DNA of 64,000 nucleotides. It comes from Streptomyces sp. NBC_00557. GTDB lineage: Bacteria > Actinomycetota > Actinomycetes > Streptomycetales > Streptomycetaceae. The translations under genes and the position numbers were made by a program. This document shows positions 39,517 through 47,253 of this stretch, one piece after another (within the stretch, counting starts at the first letter, position 1; each line of letters opens with the position of its first letter). The stretch spans positions 3,348,001 to 3,412,000 of the forward strand of contig NZ_CP107796.1 in the NCBI RefSeq assembly GCF_036345995.1, written 5' to 3'. The notes below the pieces were generated by a model. That model did not search any database. It had not been told where the DNA came from and saw nothing but the letters and a program-made list of their open reading frames with translations.

Positions 39517-39969
39517 TCACGCCTCCTCGGCCGCGCGGGCCACCAGCTTGGTCCAGGCGGTCACGACGTGCTCGCCCGCCTCGTCGTGCACCTCGCCGCG
39601 GATGTCCAGGATGTCGTTGCCCGCGAGGGACTTGATGCCCTCGATGGTGGAGGTGACCGTCAGCCGGTCGCCGGCGCGCACCGGGCGGCTGTAGGCGAAC
39701 TTCTGGTCGCCGTGCACCACGCGGCTGTAGTCGAGGCCGAGTTGCGGGTCCTCGACGATCTGCCCCGCGGCCGGGAAGGTGATGGCGAACACGAAGGTCG
39801 GCGGGGCGATCACATCGGAATGACCGAAGGCCTTGGCGGCCTCGGGGTCCGTGTAGACCGGGTTGGTCTCGCCCACCGCCTCGGCGAACTCGCGGATCTT
39901 CTCCCTGCCCACCTCATAGGGCGCGGTGGGCGGGTAGGTCCGTCCCACGAAGGACTGGTCGAGCGCCAT
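39517..39969 (-). CDS. MaoC-like dehydratase subunit, HadA/HadC-like
   Basis: The 150-residue protein has the N-terminal MaoC domain (YEVGREKIREFAEAVGETNP, DVIAPPTFVFAITFPA, GDQKFAYSRPVRAGDRLTVT) but lacks the D-x-N-P-x-H catalytic motif of its partner, as expected for the structural/substrate-binding subunit. It is the first gene of the pair, seven bases before the HadB-like gene. The ATG is at 39967-39969, with AGGAGGTGCCGGGCC upstream. Confidence 0.88.
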   Translation of the reverse strand: MALDQSFVGRTYPPTAPYEVGREKIREFAEAVGETNPVYTDPEAAKAFGHSDVIAPPTFVFAITFPAAGQIVEDPQLGLDYSRVVHGDQKFAYSRPVRAGDRLTVTSTIEGIKSLAGNDILDIRGEVHDEAGEHVVTAWTKLVARAAEEA

Positions 39970-40084
39970 GGCCCGGCACCTCCTGATGTCTGCTGTGATG
40001 GCCCCAAATTAGCGGGAATCCCGGCGGGGAATGCGCAGGGGGACAGGCGGGCGCCCGGCCGCCGAACGCCGGTGAAGCGATGCG

Positions 40085-40190
40085 GTCCCGGTTACTCGGT
40101 TGATCGTGATTCCGGTGACTGGGTGACTGCGGTGACTCCGTTGACTGCGGTGTCTGCCGTGAATGCGGTGACTCGGCGACCTGGAGCTTC
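40085..40190. repeat. Degenerate array of TGACTGCGGTGACTC units
   Basis: GGTGACT, TGACTGCGG and related words recur about every 9-18 bases between 40105 and 40180 in the 304-base gap between the dehydratase pair and rpmG. No gene is present. Confidence 0.5.
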
Positions 40191-40216
40191 CGGTCAACCG
40201 TGGAGCGGTGAAACGC

Positions 40217-40252
40217 CGCGAGGCCGCCCCCTTGGGAGGGGACGGCCTCGCG
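40217..40252 (-). terminator. rpmG terminator
   Basis: CGCGAGGCCG (40217-40226) pairs with CGGCCTCGCG (40243-40252), 22 bases after the rpmG stop. Confidence 0.75.
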
Positions 40253-40273
40253 TACGAGCCTGGTGAGCCCTGG

Positions 40274-40438
40274 TCAGCGCGTTTCGCGGTGAGCCGTGTG
40301 CGCGTTGCAGCGCGGGCAGTGCTTCTTCATCTCAAGACGGTCCGGGTTGTTACGCCGGTTCTTCTTGGTGATGTAGTTCCGCTCCTTGCACTCCACGCAG
40401 GCCAGCGTGATCTTCGGGCGGACGTCGGTGGCAGCCAC
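40274..40438 (-). CDS. rpmG: 50S ribosomal protein L33, zinc-ribbon form
   Basis: The 54-residue protein reads [20 protein letters not shown] then [20 protein letters not shown] and [14 protein letters not shown]. Two C-x2-C pairs make this the zinc-binding (C+) type of L33; Streptomyces also often has a zinc-free paralogue induced on zinc starvation. The GTG is at 40436-40438, with TAGGAGCACTCAC upstream. The gene follows tRNA-Thr and tRNA-Met on the same strand and may be read from their promoter. Confidence 0.95.
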   Translation of the reverse strand: MAATDVRPKITLACVECKERNYITKKNRRNNPDRLEMKKHCPRCNAHTAHRETR

Positions 40439-40528
40439 GTGAGTGCTCCTAAGACGAACAGGTGGACTAATTCAACGCAAGAAAGAGTAGCCGATCGAAG
40501 GACCGACCCCGCAATCGGCTACTGTGAG

Positions 40529-40601
40529 TAGCGGTGACCGGACTTGAACCGGTGACACAGCGATTATGAGCCGCTTGCTCTACCGACTGAGCTACACCGC
40601 T
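40529..40601 (-). tRNA. tRNA-Met (CAT)
   Basis: The 73-nt cloverleaf has acceptor AGCGGTG/CACCGCT, D arm GTAGCTCAGTCGGTAGAGCA, anticodon loop CTCATAA and T loop GGTTCAAGTCC. The acceptor has a normal first pair (A-T) and lacks initiator features, so this is the elongator tRNA. CCA is not encoded. Confidence 0.96.
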
Positions 40602-40647
40602 GCGATGCGATCGGGCCCCGCCTTTCGGCGGGTACCTCTCACACCAG

Positions 40648-40720
40648 AGCCCCAAAACGGAATCGAACCGTTGACCTTCTCCTTACCATGGAGACGCTCT
40701 GCCGACTGAGCTATTGGGGC
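40648..40720 (-). tRNA. tRNA-Thr (GGT)
   Basis: The 73-nt cloverleaf has acceptor GCCCCAA/TTGGGGC, D arm ATAGCTCAGTCGGCAGAGC, anticodon loop ATGGTAA with GGT, T loop GGTTCGATTCC and discriminator T. It is the first gene of the tRNA-Thr, tRNA-Met, rpmG group. Confidence 0.96.
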
Positions 40721-40731
40721 GAGCGATGAAG

Positions 40732-40761
40732 ACATTACACGGTCCGCCGCCGTTCACCCAA
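40732..40761 (-). promoter_or_regulatory. Promoter of the tRNA-Thr, tRNA-Met, rpmG group
   Basis: On the minus strand TTGGGT is followed after 18 bases by TAATGT, ending about 12 bases before the tRNA-Thr 5' end. Confidence 0.6.
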
Positions 40762-40859
40762 ATCCGTATCCGGCGGTCCGTCCCCACCCCCGCCCGGGCC
40801 TCGCAGGGCCTTGGCCATCGCCATGCCGAGTGAGTGCGGCCGGCAGGCCTCACTGGACA

Positions 40860-41050
40860 CAGGCGGTACTCGCGTTACACGGGTAGAGGCGGTACACGCG
40901 TACTCGCGGTACCCGCGATGCAGACGCTGCACGCGCTGCACGCGCGGAGGTAACCGTGGCGAGCAGGGTCACGCGCGTGGAGGTCACCACGCCGAGCGGC
41001 CCACCGCTTGGACGTCACCACGCCGGGCGGCGGGCCACGCGCGTGGGGGA
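40860..41050. repeat. Imperfect repeats and CACGCGCGTG palindromes
   Basis: The spacer contains reiterated GGCGGTACTCGCG/GGCGGTACACGCG words. Two roughly 31-bp copies begin GGTCACCACGCC and CGTCACCACGCC. CACGCGCGTGG occurs at 40970 and 41036. No gene is present in 40762-41214. Confidence 0.5.
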
Positions 41051-41214
41051 CGCGTGTACTGCCATGGGCGGAGCCACCGGTACGACTATTGCGCTCCTGC
41101 GCAGTCGGGTCCGGCGCGCCACCCTAGGCTCGACTCGCTCTGCGTGATCTTGGGGTTCGGCCCCGGTTTCCCACGCGGGCCAGCCCGAGCCCCCGGCCCC
41201 TTTCCTGGAGCGCG

Positions 41215-42480
41215 ATGCCCGACAGTCAGCCGCAGCCCCACCCGCCGTCGGACTCCTCGGGCCCTTCGGGCCGGTCCGACCCCGCCGCCCTGCTGCTGTG
41301 CGGGGCGCGGCTGACCGACGGCCGGACCGTGGACGTACGGCTGGGCGGCGGGCGCATCGAGGCGGTGGGCACGGCGGGCAGCCTGGCGCCGGGCCCGGCC
41401 CGGACGGGCGGCACGCGCGTGGACCTCAGCGGCTACCTGCTCCTGCCGGCCCCGGCCGAACCGCACGCCCACGGCGACACCGCACTGTCCGCCGAGCACC
41501 CCGGCCCGGTGTCGTTCGCCCCCGAGGACGTCCAGCGCCGGGCGACGGAGGCGGCTCTGCTGCAGCTCGGGCACGGGGCGACCGCGGTACGCGCGCACGT
41601 ACGCGTGGGCGACGTCCAGGGGCTCGGCGCACTGGTCGCCGTCCTGCGGGCGCGGCGCTCGCTGCGGGGACTGGCGGAGCTGACGGCGGTGGCGATGCCC
41701 CGGCTGCTGACCGGCGTGGCGGGGGCCGACGGGCGGGCGATGCTGCGGGACGCGGTCAAGATGGGCGCCTCTGTGGTGGGCGGCTGCCCGGACCTGGACC
41801 CCGATCCCACGGGCTATGTGGAGACGGTCCTGGAGGTGGCCTCCGAGCACGGCTGTCCGGTGGACCTGCACACGGACGCGGCCGATCCGGCCCGGCTCTC
41901 CCGGCTCGCGGCCATGGCCGGGGGCTTGCGGCCCGGTGTGACGATCGGTCCGTGCGCCGGTCTCGCCCGCCTGCCCGAGGAGGCCGCCGCACGCGCCGCC
42001 GACCAGCTCGCGGCGGCCGGCGTGACGGTCGTGTGCCTGCCCCAGGGCGGCTGCTGCGGCGCCGATCACCGGGGCGCCGCTCCGGTACGGCTGCTGCGCG
42101 CGGCCGGGGTGCGCGTGTCGGCGGGGAGCGGCGCCGTACGGGACCTCTCCAACCCCGTCGGCCGCGGTGACCCTCTGGAGGCGGCCTACCTCCTGGCCGC
42201 CGCCCAGGGCCTGCGCCCGGAGGACGCCTACGACACCGTCAGCGCGTCGGCCCGTGCGGTGCTGGGCCTGCCGGAGGTACGCGTGGAGGCGGGCTTCCCC
42301 GCCGACCTGCTCGCCGTACGCGGCGACCGCCTGGCCGGCGCGCTGTCCCTGGCCTACAGCCGGATCGTGGTCCACCGGGGCCGGGTGGTGGCCCGCACGA
42401 GCGCCGTACGCGAGTACTGCGACTCGGCCGCCGCGGTCGAACTGGGCCTGCCGCGGCAGGGGCGCGGAGAACTGTCGTGA
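41215..42480 (+). CDS. Cytosine-deaminase-like amidohydrolase lacking several catalytic residues
   Basis: The 421-residue amidohydrolase-superfamily protein has an N-terminal beta domain, then the TIM barrel with H84-A-H86 (EPHAH), and a closing beta segment. It aligns with cytosine deaminase/CodA-like proteins. At the place of CodA's H-x-x-E catalytic motif it reads H219-T-D-A, so the Glu is Ala222. The barrel His after strand 6 is C247 (IGPCAGL), and the metal Asp motif GSDxVRD is GSGAVRD (Gly306). A classical metal-dependent deaminase is therefore doubtful; it may be a pseudoenzyme or use other chemistry. The ATG at 41215 follows TGGAGCG. The gene stands alone in repeat-rich spacers. Confidence 0.75.
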   Translation: MPDSQPQPHPPSDSSGPSGRSDPAALLLCGARLTDGRTVDVRLGGGRIEAVGTAGSLAPGPARTGGTRVDLSGYLLLPAPAEPHAHGDTALSAEHPGPVSFAPEDVQRRATEAALLQLGHGATAVRAHVRVGDVQGLGALVAVLRARRSLRGLAELTAVAMPRLLTGVAGADGRAMLRDAVKMGASVVGGCPDLDPDPTGYVETVLEVASEHGCPVDLHTDAADPARLSRLAAMAGGLRPGVTIGPCAGLARLPEEAAARAADQLAAAGVTVVCLPQGGCCGADHRGAAPVRLLRAAGVRVSAGSGAVRDLSNPVGRGDPLEAAYLLAAAQGLRPEDAYDTVSASARAVLGLPEVRVEAGFPADLLAVRGDRLAGALSLAYSRIVVHRGRVVARTSAVREYCDSAAAVELGLPRQGRGELS

Positions 42481-42507
42481 GGGGCCGGGCGCAGTCCTGC
42501 GGCCGGT

Positions 42508-42640
42508 GCCGGGCGCACGGTCGGCAGCAGCCGCCTCGCCGGGCCGCACGGTCGGCCGCACCAGCCTCACGCCGAGCGCACGGTCGGCATGCACCAGCGT
42601 CACGCCGGGCCGCAGGCTTGGAGGCGCGAGCTTGGAAGGC
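42508..42640. repeat. Four degenerate tandem copies of a 30-33-bp unit
   Basis: Copies start at 42508, 42538, 42571 and 42604. They share GCCGGGC(C)GCACGGTCGGC, and the second and third continue CACCAGCSTCACG. They lie in the gene-free stretch after the amidohydrolase. The rest of 42481-42842 shows further GC-rich near-repeats but no gene. Confidence 0.7.
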
Positions 42641-42842
42641 GCATACCGGGCGCGGTCGGCGGCGGCCGCCCCACGCCGATGCCGCACGCCTGGGAGGCAC
42701 ACGCCCAGCGCACCGTTTCCCGGAACACACGCACCGTAGGGACCCGTACACACCAGCGCGTGCGAGCGTGAGCCTGGGACGGTTCGGCCACCCCGGTTAA
42801 CCCGTGCGGCGGATGGGCCTCTTCGGGCGTACGGTCGGATTC

Positions 42843-43499
42843 ATGCGCATTGTCATCGCTGGTGGTCATGGTCAGATCGCGCTGCGCCTGGAGCGCCTGC
42901 TCTCCGCGCGCGGGGACGAGGTCGCGGGGATCATCCGCAAGTCGGAGCAGGGCGACGATCTGCGGGCGGTCGGCGCGGAACCTGTGCTCCTCGACCTGGA
43001 GTCCGTCTCGGTGGAGGAGGTCGCGGCGCACCTGCAGGGCGCCGACGCGGCGGTCTTCGCTGCCGGCGCCGGCCCGGGCAGCGGCGCCGCCCGCAAGGAG
43101 ACGGTGGACAAGGGCGCGGCGGTGCTGTTCGCGGACGCGGCCGTACGCGCGCGTGTGCGCCGTTTTCTGGTGGTGTCCTCGATGGGCGCGGATCCCGCGC
43201 ACGAGGGCGACGACGTCTTCGACGTGTACCTGCGCGCCAAGGGCGAGGCGGACGCGTACATCACCCGCCAGGAGTCCCTGGACTGGACGATCCTGCGCCC
43301 CGGTTCGCTCACGGACGACGCGGGTACCGGCCTGGTCCGGCTGGAGGCGCACACCGGGCGCGGCGCGGTCCCCCGGGACGATGTGGCGGCCGTACTGGCG
43401 GAGTTGGTGGACACTCCGGCGACGGCCGGCCTGACGCTGGAGCTGATCAGCGGTTCGACGCCGGTGTCGGTCGCGGTGAAGGCGGTGGCCGGGAACTGA
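42843..43499 (+). CDS. NAD(P)-binding atypical SDR
   Basis: The 218-residue protein has the Rossmann start MRIVIAGGHGQIALRLERLL (GGHGxIG-type). VLLDLESVSVEEVAAHLQGA, VRRFLVVSSMGAD and the C-terminal LDWTILRPGSLTDDAGTG follow, the pattern of the NAD(P)H-binding, YtfG/NmrA-like family also found as YwnB-like proteins in Gram-positives. There is a Tyr in VFDVYLRAKGEAD with Lys four residues later, a possible Y-x3-K. The ATG at 42843 lacks a strong ribosome-binding site. It stands alone; the substrate is unknown. Confidence 0.85.
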   Translation: MRIVIAGGHGQIALRLERLLSARGDEVAGIIRKSEQGDDLRAVGAEPVLLDLESVSVEEVAAHLQGADAAVFAAGAGPGSGAARKETVDKGAAVLFADAAVRARVRRFLVVSSMGADPAHEGDDVFDVYLRAKGEADAYITRQESLDWTILRPGSLTDDAGTGLVRLEAHTGRGAVPRDDVAAVLAELVDTPATAGLTLELISGSTPVSVAVKAVAGN

Positions 43500-43593
43500 G
43501 GCGGGTCACCGGCCGTTGAACGGTCGTACCCGCCACCGGGCCCGCCGCACCGCCCGCCTGCCACCCCGTCAGATCCGCCGGCTCTCGAAGACC

Positions 43594-43806
43594 TCAGAAG
43601 AGACGCAGCTGCCCGGGAAACTCCGGCACGGCGTAACCGTCCAACGCCTGCTGGACGGCTCCGAGTTGCGCCGGCTGCCGCGACCCGGAGCAGGAGACGA
43701 GTTCGCCGTTCTCCCGGGCCCCGGGCGGGTCGTGCCGCGCGAAGCGGCCCGCGACGACGGCGATGTCGCGGTGGCACACCGGGCAGGTTCTGCGTCGCGA
43801 GGACAT
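43594..43806 (-). CDS. Small zinc-ribbon-like hypothetical protein
   Basis: The 70-residue protein has CPVC near the N-terminus (RTCPVCHRDIAVVAGRFARHD) and another Cys in LVSCSGSRQP, with two His between. It could form a C-C-H-C zinc knuckle. The second half is polar. The function is unknown. The ATG is at 43804-43806. It is the last of three small minus-strand genes. Confidence 0.65.
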   Translation of the reverse strand: MSSRRRTCPVCHRDIAVVAGRFARHDPPGARENGELVSCSGSRQPAQLGAVQQALDGYAVPEFPGQLRLF

Positions 43807-43911
43807 GCCGTCAGTGTGCCCGCACGCGGGCAGGGGCAACACCGGTGCCCCGAGCCGCGCGGCACCGGTGTGCGAGGTACGCGCCGGCGTCGCGCGGCGC
43901 GGGCCTCTCCC

Positions 43912-44136
43912 TCAGGTGCGCGTCTCGGCTTCCCAGCGGTCGGGGCCCACCCCGCGCCAGTCGATCAGGGGCGAGTCGGCCACCTCTTCCGGCTCGATCT
44001 CCAGCCCCGCGCGGCGCAGGAACTCCACCAGGTCCGCCACGTTGTGCGCCAGGCCGAGGATCTCGCCGTCCACCCGGACCCGGCGGCCGCCGGTCGGGGA
44101 CGGCAGGTGCACGATGATGGGTCGCTTCCCGGCCAT
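43912..44136 (-). CDS. Small hypothetical protein
   Basis: The 74-residue protein reads MAGKRPIIVHLPSPTGGRRV then RVDGEILGLAHNVADLVEFL, an alternating strand/helix pattern with a conserved-looking acidic C-terminal half (ADSPLIDWRGVGPDRW). It has no signal peptide and no recognised family. It lies 44 bases downstream of the DUF6233-like gene on the same strand, probably in one transcript. Confidence 0.65.
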   Translation of the reverse strand: MAGKRPIIVHLPSPTGGRRVRVDGEILGLAHNVADLVEFLRRAGLEIEPEEVADSPLIDWRGVGPDRWEAETRT

Positions 44137-44180
44137 GGCTCCAGCATCGTCCGGACCGGACGGGCTCGCACCCGCACCGG

Positions 44181-44534
44181 TCATTCCAGAATCCCCAGCA
44201 CGGTGTCGGGGCGGCACAGCGGGCACGCGGCGACACCTCCTTCCGTCAGCGCGCGTACGGCCTGATCGCGACCGACCGCCCTGGCGCGTCCGCCGGCGGT
44301 TGTGCAGCCGCCGACGTGGACGTACACCGCGCTGCGCCCGTTCAGACCGCGTTCCAGCAGCCACTCCGGTGCGGCCTGCCGGGAACCGAGGCGGCGCTGC
44401 CGTTCGGCCTCCCGACGTTCCTCGTCCGCGATCCACCGGTCCATCAGGGCGAGCTGCCGCGCGGCCTGGTGTTCGACGACGCGACGGGCGAAACGCAGCA
44501 TGTCGAGACGCGTCAGGGGACGGTCTTCGTTCAC
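44181..44534 (-). CDS. DUF6233-like hypothetical protein
   Basis: The 117-residue protein has a charged helical N-terminal half (RFARRVVEHQAARQLALMDR, WIADEERREAERQRR). A conserved segment PEWLLERGLNGRSAVYVHVG and a Cys-rich end (GGC, ACPLCRPDTVLGILE) follow. This is the layout of a Streptomyces-specific family I know as DUF6233. The GTG at 44532-44534 is chosen because the frame upstream has no coding character. The function is unknown; such genes are multicopy and often near small regulators. Confidence 0.65.
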   Translation of the reverse strand: MNEDRPLTRLDMLRFARRVVEHQAARQLALMDRWIADEERREAERQRRLGSRQAAPEWLLERGLNGRSAVYVHVGGCTTAGGRARAVGRDQAVRALTEGGVAACPLCRPDTVLGILE

Positions 44535-44615
44535 ACATTCGATTCTAGTGAAGAGTCGGGAAAGCGCGAGGAGCGGGATGCACCTGTCTTGACCGGTCCG
44601 CGTACGCTCGGCTCC

Positions 44616-45089
44616 GTGCCCCGCCCTCCGAAGAAGCCCCGCCGGCTGGTTGCAGACGGGCGCGCGTATCTGTGGACGCTCCGCCACAGCCACAGCCACA
44701 GCCACAGCGCGGCGGGCAGCGGCCGGACCTGCTGCCAGACCCTCACGCTGTACCCGCAGCCGACCGGCAGTGGCGGCCCACTGCGCATCGTCTTCACCGA
44801 GGGCCCGGGCCGGTACGTTCCGGGTGGGCCGCCCCTGGGCTCCGGAGACGTGGGATTCGTCCGGGGCGCCACCTTGAACCTGCACGAACCCGGCGCCGTC
44901 CGAGCCCTGCTCGACGCGGCGTCGAGACGCGGATGGCAGCCGGGGACGCGAGCCGCGGTGGAGATCGACGGCTGGTCCCTGCTGGAGCCGGCAGCCGCCG
45001 CACGAGCCGGGGCGACCGGCCGCGCGGACGCCATCACCCAGCAGCCCGCCACTCACCACGAGGCCGGCATGGCCGCCAGGTTCCACTGA
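44616..45089 (+). CDS. Hypothetical protein with a His-Ser repeat
   Basis: The 157-residue protein has a basic N-terminus followed by RHSHSHSHS (residues 23-31), coded by tandem CACAGC hexamers. Its body has strands and a Cys pair (TCCQTLTLYP). The segment RGWQPGTRAAVEIDGWSLLE is typical of a small Streptomyces family of unknown function. The GTG at 44616 gives the best coding start. It is divergent from the DUF6233-like gene and converges on tRNA-Tyr, with a very strong terminator between. The His run could bind metal. Confidence 0.65.
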   Translation: MPRPPKKPRRLVADGRAYLWTLRHSHSHSHSAAGSGRTCCQTLTLYPQPTGSGGPLRIVFTEGPGRYVPGGPPLGSGDVGFVRGATLNLHEPGAVRALLDAASRRGWQPGTRAAVEIDGWSLLEPAAAARAGATGRADAITQQPATHHEAGMAARFH

Positions 45090-45135
45090 CACCGCCCACC
45101 GCCGAGACCTGATCGCCTGATCACGGATACGCGAC

Positions 45136-45178
45136 GAGAGCCCCGTGACCTGCTGTTCTCGCAGGTCACGGGGCTCTC
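45136..45178. terminator. Very strong bidirectional terminator
   Basis: An 18-bp perfect stem, GAGAGCCCCGTGACCTGC with its complement, spans 45136-45153 and 45161-45178 around the loop TGTTCTC. It lies between a plus-strand gene and the minus-strand tRNA-Tyr. Confidence 0.9.
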
Positions 45179-45187
45179 GTTCCCGTG

Positions 45188-45269
45188 TGGCGGCGCCAGG
45201 ATTCGAACCTGGGAAGGCGAAGCCGGCAGATTTACAGTCTGCTCCCTTTGGCCGCTCGGGCACACCGCC
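45188..45269 (-). tRNA. tRNA-Tyr (GTA)
   Basis: The 82-nt type II tRNA has acceptor GGCGGTG/CGCCGCC, D arm GCCCGAGCGGCCAAAGGGAG, anticodon loop CTGTAAA with GTA, a long variable arm (CCGGCTTCGCCTTCC) and T loop GGTTCGAATCC. CCA is not encoded. Confidence 0.96.
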
Positions 45270-45494
45270 GGGTTGACAACCAGTTCGAACCGCTCTTCGG
45301 CGGCGCTCCCTGGCGACGACGTAAACAATACCCGATACAGGGGGGTGTTTCGCCACCCGGTTGATCTCCACCTGCCGGCTCCCGGGGTGGCTAGGCTGGT
45401 GCGGATGCGGCCCGGTACGACGCCGGGCCCGGCGGCCGCCGCCGCGCACGCCGGCACGCACCCGATACGCACCCGATACAAGGAGCCACAGGAC

Positions 45495-45983
45495 ATGGCC
45501 GACTCCAGTTTCGACATCGTCTCGAAGGTCGAGCGGCAGGAGGTCGACAACGCCCTCAACCAGGCCGCCAAGGAGATCTCGCAGCGCTACGACTTCAAGG
45601 GCGTGGGTGCCTCGATCTCATGGTCCGGTGACAAGATCCTCATGGAGGCGAACTCCGAGGACCGGGTGAAGGCCGTCCTCGACGTCTTCCAGTCCAAGCT
45701 GATCAAGCGCGGTATCTCGCTGAAGGCGCTGGAGGCGGGCGAGCCCCAGCTGTCCGGCAAGGAGTACAAGATCTTCGCGTCGATCCAGGAGGGCATCTCC
45801 CAGGAGAACGCCAAGAAGGTGGCGAAGATCATCCGTGACGAGGGCCCGAAGGGCGTGAAGGCCCAGGTTCAGGGCGACGAGCTGCGCGTCTCCTCCAAGA
45901 GCCGTGACGACCTGCAAGCCGTGATCGCGCTGCTGAAGGGCAAGGACTTCGACTTCGCGCTGCAGTTCGTGAACTACCGGTAG
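45495..45983 (+). CDS. yajQ: YajQ family cyclic-di-GMP-binding protein
   Basis: The 162-residue protein is a full-length YajQ/UPF0234 protein: two ferredoxin-like domains with [56 protein letters not shown] and the C-terminal [20 protein letters not shown]. Some family members bind cyclic-di-GMP or nucleic acid; binding here is inferred. ATG 45495 has AAGGAGCCACAGGAC upstream. It is followed by a hairpin at 46027-46063. Confidence 0.95.
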   Translation: MADSSFDIVSKVERQEVDNALNQAAKEISQRYDFKGVGASISWSGDKILMEANSEDRVKAVLDVFQSKLIKRGISLKALEAGEPQLSGKEYKIFASIQEGISQENAKKVAKIIRDEGPKGVKAQVQGDELRVSSKSRDDLQAVIALLKGKDFDFALQFVNYR

Positions 45984-46026
45984 GAGAGCCGGAACGGACA
46001 TCCCGGCGGGACACCGCCGGCAGTCA

Positions 46027-46063
46027 GGAAGGGCGGGCGCCCCCGAGCGGTGCCCGCCCTTCC
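46027..46063 (+). terminator. yajQ terminator
   Basis: GGAAGGGCGGGC (46027-46038) pairs perfectly with GCCCGCCCTTCC (46052-46063). Confidence 0.8.
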
Positions 46064-46152
46064 GTGCTCCCGACGCCTCGGCGCCGCCGATGCCGCGCTC
46101 CGGACCCTGTGCCGTCCACGCCGTGCTCCGGACCGTGTCGTCGACGCCGAGC

Positions 46153-46419
46153 TCAGTCGCGTGAGTTGCCGAACAGGATGCGGTACGCGATCAGCAGCAC
46201 CAGCGAACCGCCGATGGCCGCGACCCAGGTGGCGCCGTCGTAGAAGCTCTTGCTGATCGGGTGGTGCAGCCAGCGGGCCGAGATCCAGCCGCCGATGAAC
46301 GCGCCCGCGATGCCGATCAGGGTCGTACCGATGAAGCCGCCGGGGTCGCGGCCCGGCAGGAGGATCTTGGCGATGGCTCCGGCCAGCAGTCCCAGAATGA
46401 TCCAAGCGATGATGCCCAT
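46153..46419 (-). CDS. GlsB/YeaQ/YmgE family membrane protein
   Basis: The 88-residue protein has three Gly-rich transmembrane helices. MGIIAWIILGLLAGAIAKIL and GGFIGTTLIGIAGAFIGGWI are the transglycosylase-associated (PF04226) signature; the name is historical and no enzyme activity is established. It is often stress- or sigma-B-linked. The ATG is at 46417-46419. The 283-base spacer to the next gene (46420-46702) includes CCACGCGCGCGTGG near 46490. Confidence 0.92.
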   Translation of the reverse strand: MGIIAWIILGLLAGAIAKILLPGRDPGGFIGTTLIGIAGAFIGGWISARWLHHPISKSFYDGATWVAAIGGSLVLLIAYRILFGNSRD

Positions 46420-46702
46420 GCCGTGAACCTGCCCTTCCGCGCTGTGTCCGCACTGTCCGGCGCCTGAGAATCCGGTGAGGACTCGCTGTCCACGCGCGCG
46501 TGGTCCGTGCCGTGTCGATGGAGAGGACGTCAGGAGCCCACCGCGCGGTTGCCGTGCTCGGCCCGGCTCGACGCCCGCGCGGCAGGCCGTCCCAGGACGT
46601 TCCCGATCGTGCTACAGGGCCGGTGCGGTTCCGCCCGTACGAAAGATCAGTTGATACTGATGGCAGCAGGCATGCCGGCGTGCGACCCGAGAGGTACCGA
46701 TC

Positions 46703-47104
46703 ATGAAGGTGTTCAACCTGCTGCTCAACATCCTGTGGTTGATCTTCTGTGGCCTCTGGATGGCTGTCGGCTACCTGATCGCCGCGGTGATCTGCTTCAT
46801 CCTCATCGTCACGATCCCGTTCGGCATCGCGTCCCTGCGCATCGCCGGGTTCGTCCTGTGGCCGTTCGGCCGGACTGCCGTGGAGCGGCCGGGCGCCGGT
46901 GCGGGGTCGTTCATCGGGAACGTGATCTGGGTGATCTTCGCGGGGTGGTGGCTGGCGCTGGGTCACCTGATCACGAGCATCCCGCTGTTCCTGTCGATCA
47001 TCGGCATCCCCTTCGGCTGGGCGAACCTGAAGCTGATCCCCGTCTCCCTCATGCCGCTGGGCCGCGAGATCGTGACCACCGACCAGGGCTTCGGCGGACG
47101 CTGA
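46703..47104 (+). CDS. YccF domain membrane protein
   Basis: The 133-residue protein has two internally related YccF repeats, each with a transmembrane pair: FNLLLNILWLIFCGLWMAVG / FGIASLRIAGFVLWPFG, then FIGNVIWVIFAGWWLALGHL / FGWANLKLIPVSLMPLGREI. The family is an inner-membrane protein of unknown role. The ATG at 46703 follows GAGAGGTACCGATC. Confidence 0.92.
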   Translation: MKVFNLLLNILWLIFCGLWMAVGYLIAAVICFILIVTIPFGIASLRIAGFVLWPFGRTAVERPGAGAGSFIGNVIWVIFAGWWLALGHLITSIPLFLSIIGIPFGWANLKLIPVSLMPLGREIVTTDQGFGGR

Positions 47105-47165
47105 TCCACTCCTGGGACCGCCTGGCCCGCGGAACGGCGCAGACTCCGCCGGAGGAGGCGGACAA

Positions 47166-47253
47166 GGGCTCCTGGTCCACGCGCGGTGTGGGCGGGCATG
47201 CGCTCCTGGCCCACGCGCGGTACGGGCGGCATGCGCTCCTGGCCCGCGCGCCC
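47166..47253. repeat. Three tandem copies of a 33-bp unit next to htpX
   Basis: Copies at about 47166, 47194 and 47228 share GCTCCTGG-YCC-ACGCGCGG; the last two share GGCATGCGCTCCTGGCCC. The array ends exactly at the htpX stop codon. Confidence 0.7.

Noticed and set aside
40529..40720. tRNA-associated integration site (attB) with an integrated element
   Set aside because: Both tRNAs are intact, no partial tRNA 3' duplicate was seen nearby, and no integrase gene is present.
41086..42753. Long minus-strand open frame (555 codons) opposite the amidohydrolase gene
   Set aside because: It is the mirror of a high-GC gene. The amidohydrolase frame has the family motifs, while the antisense translation is Arg/Pro/Gly-rich without any domain.
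43594..44534. Antitoxin/toxin operon among the three small minus-strand genes
   Set aside because: None of the three has a recognisable toxin or antitoxin fold, and the spacing (44 and 105 bases) does not show the tight overlap usual for such pairs.
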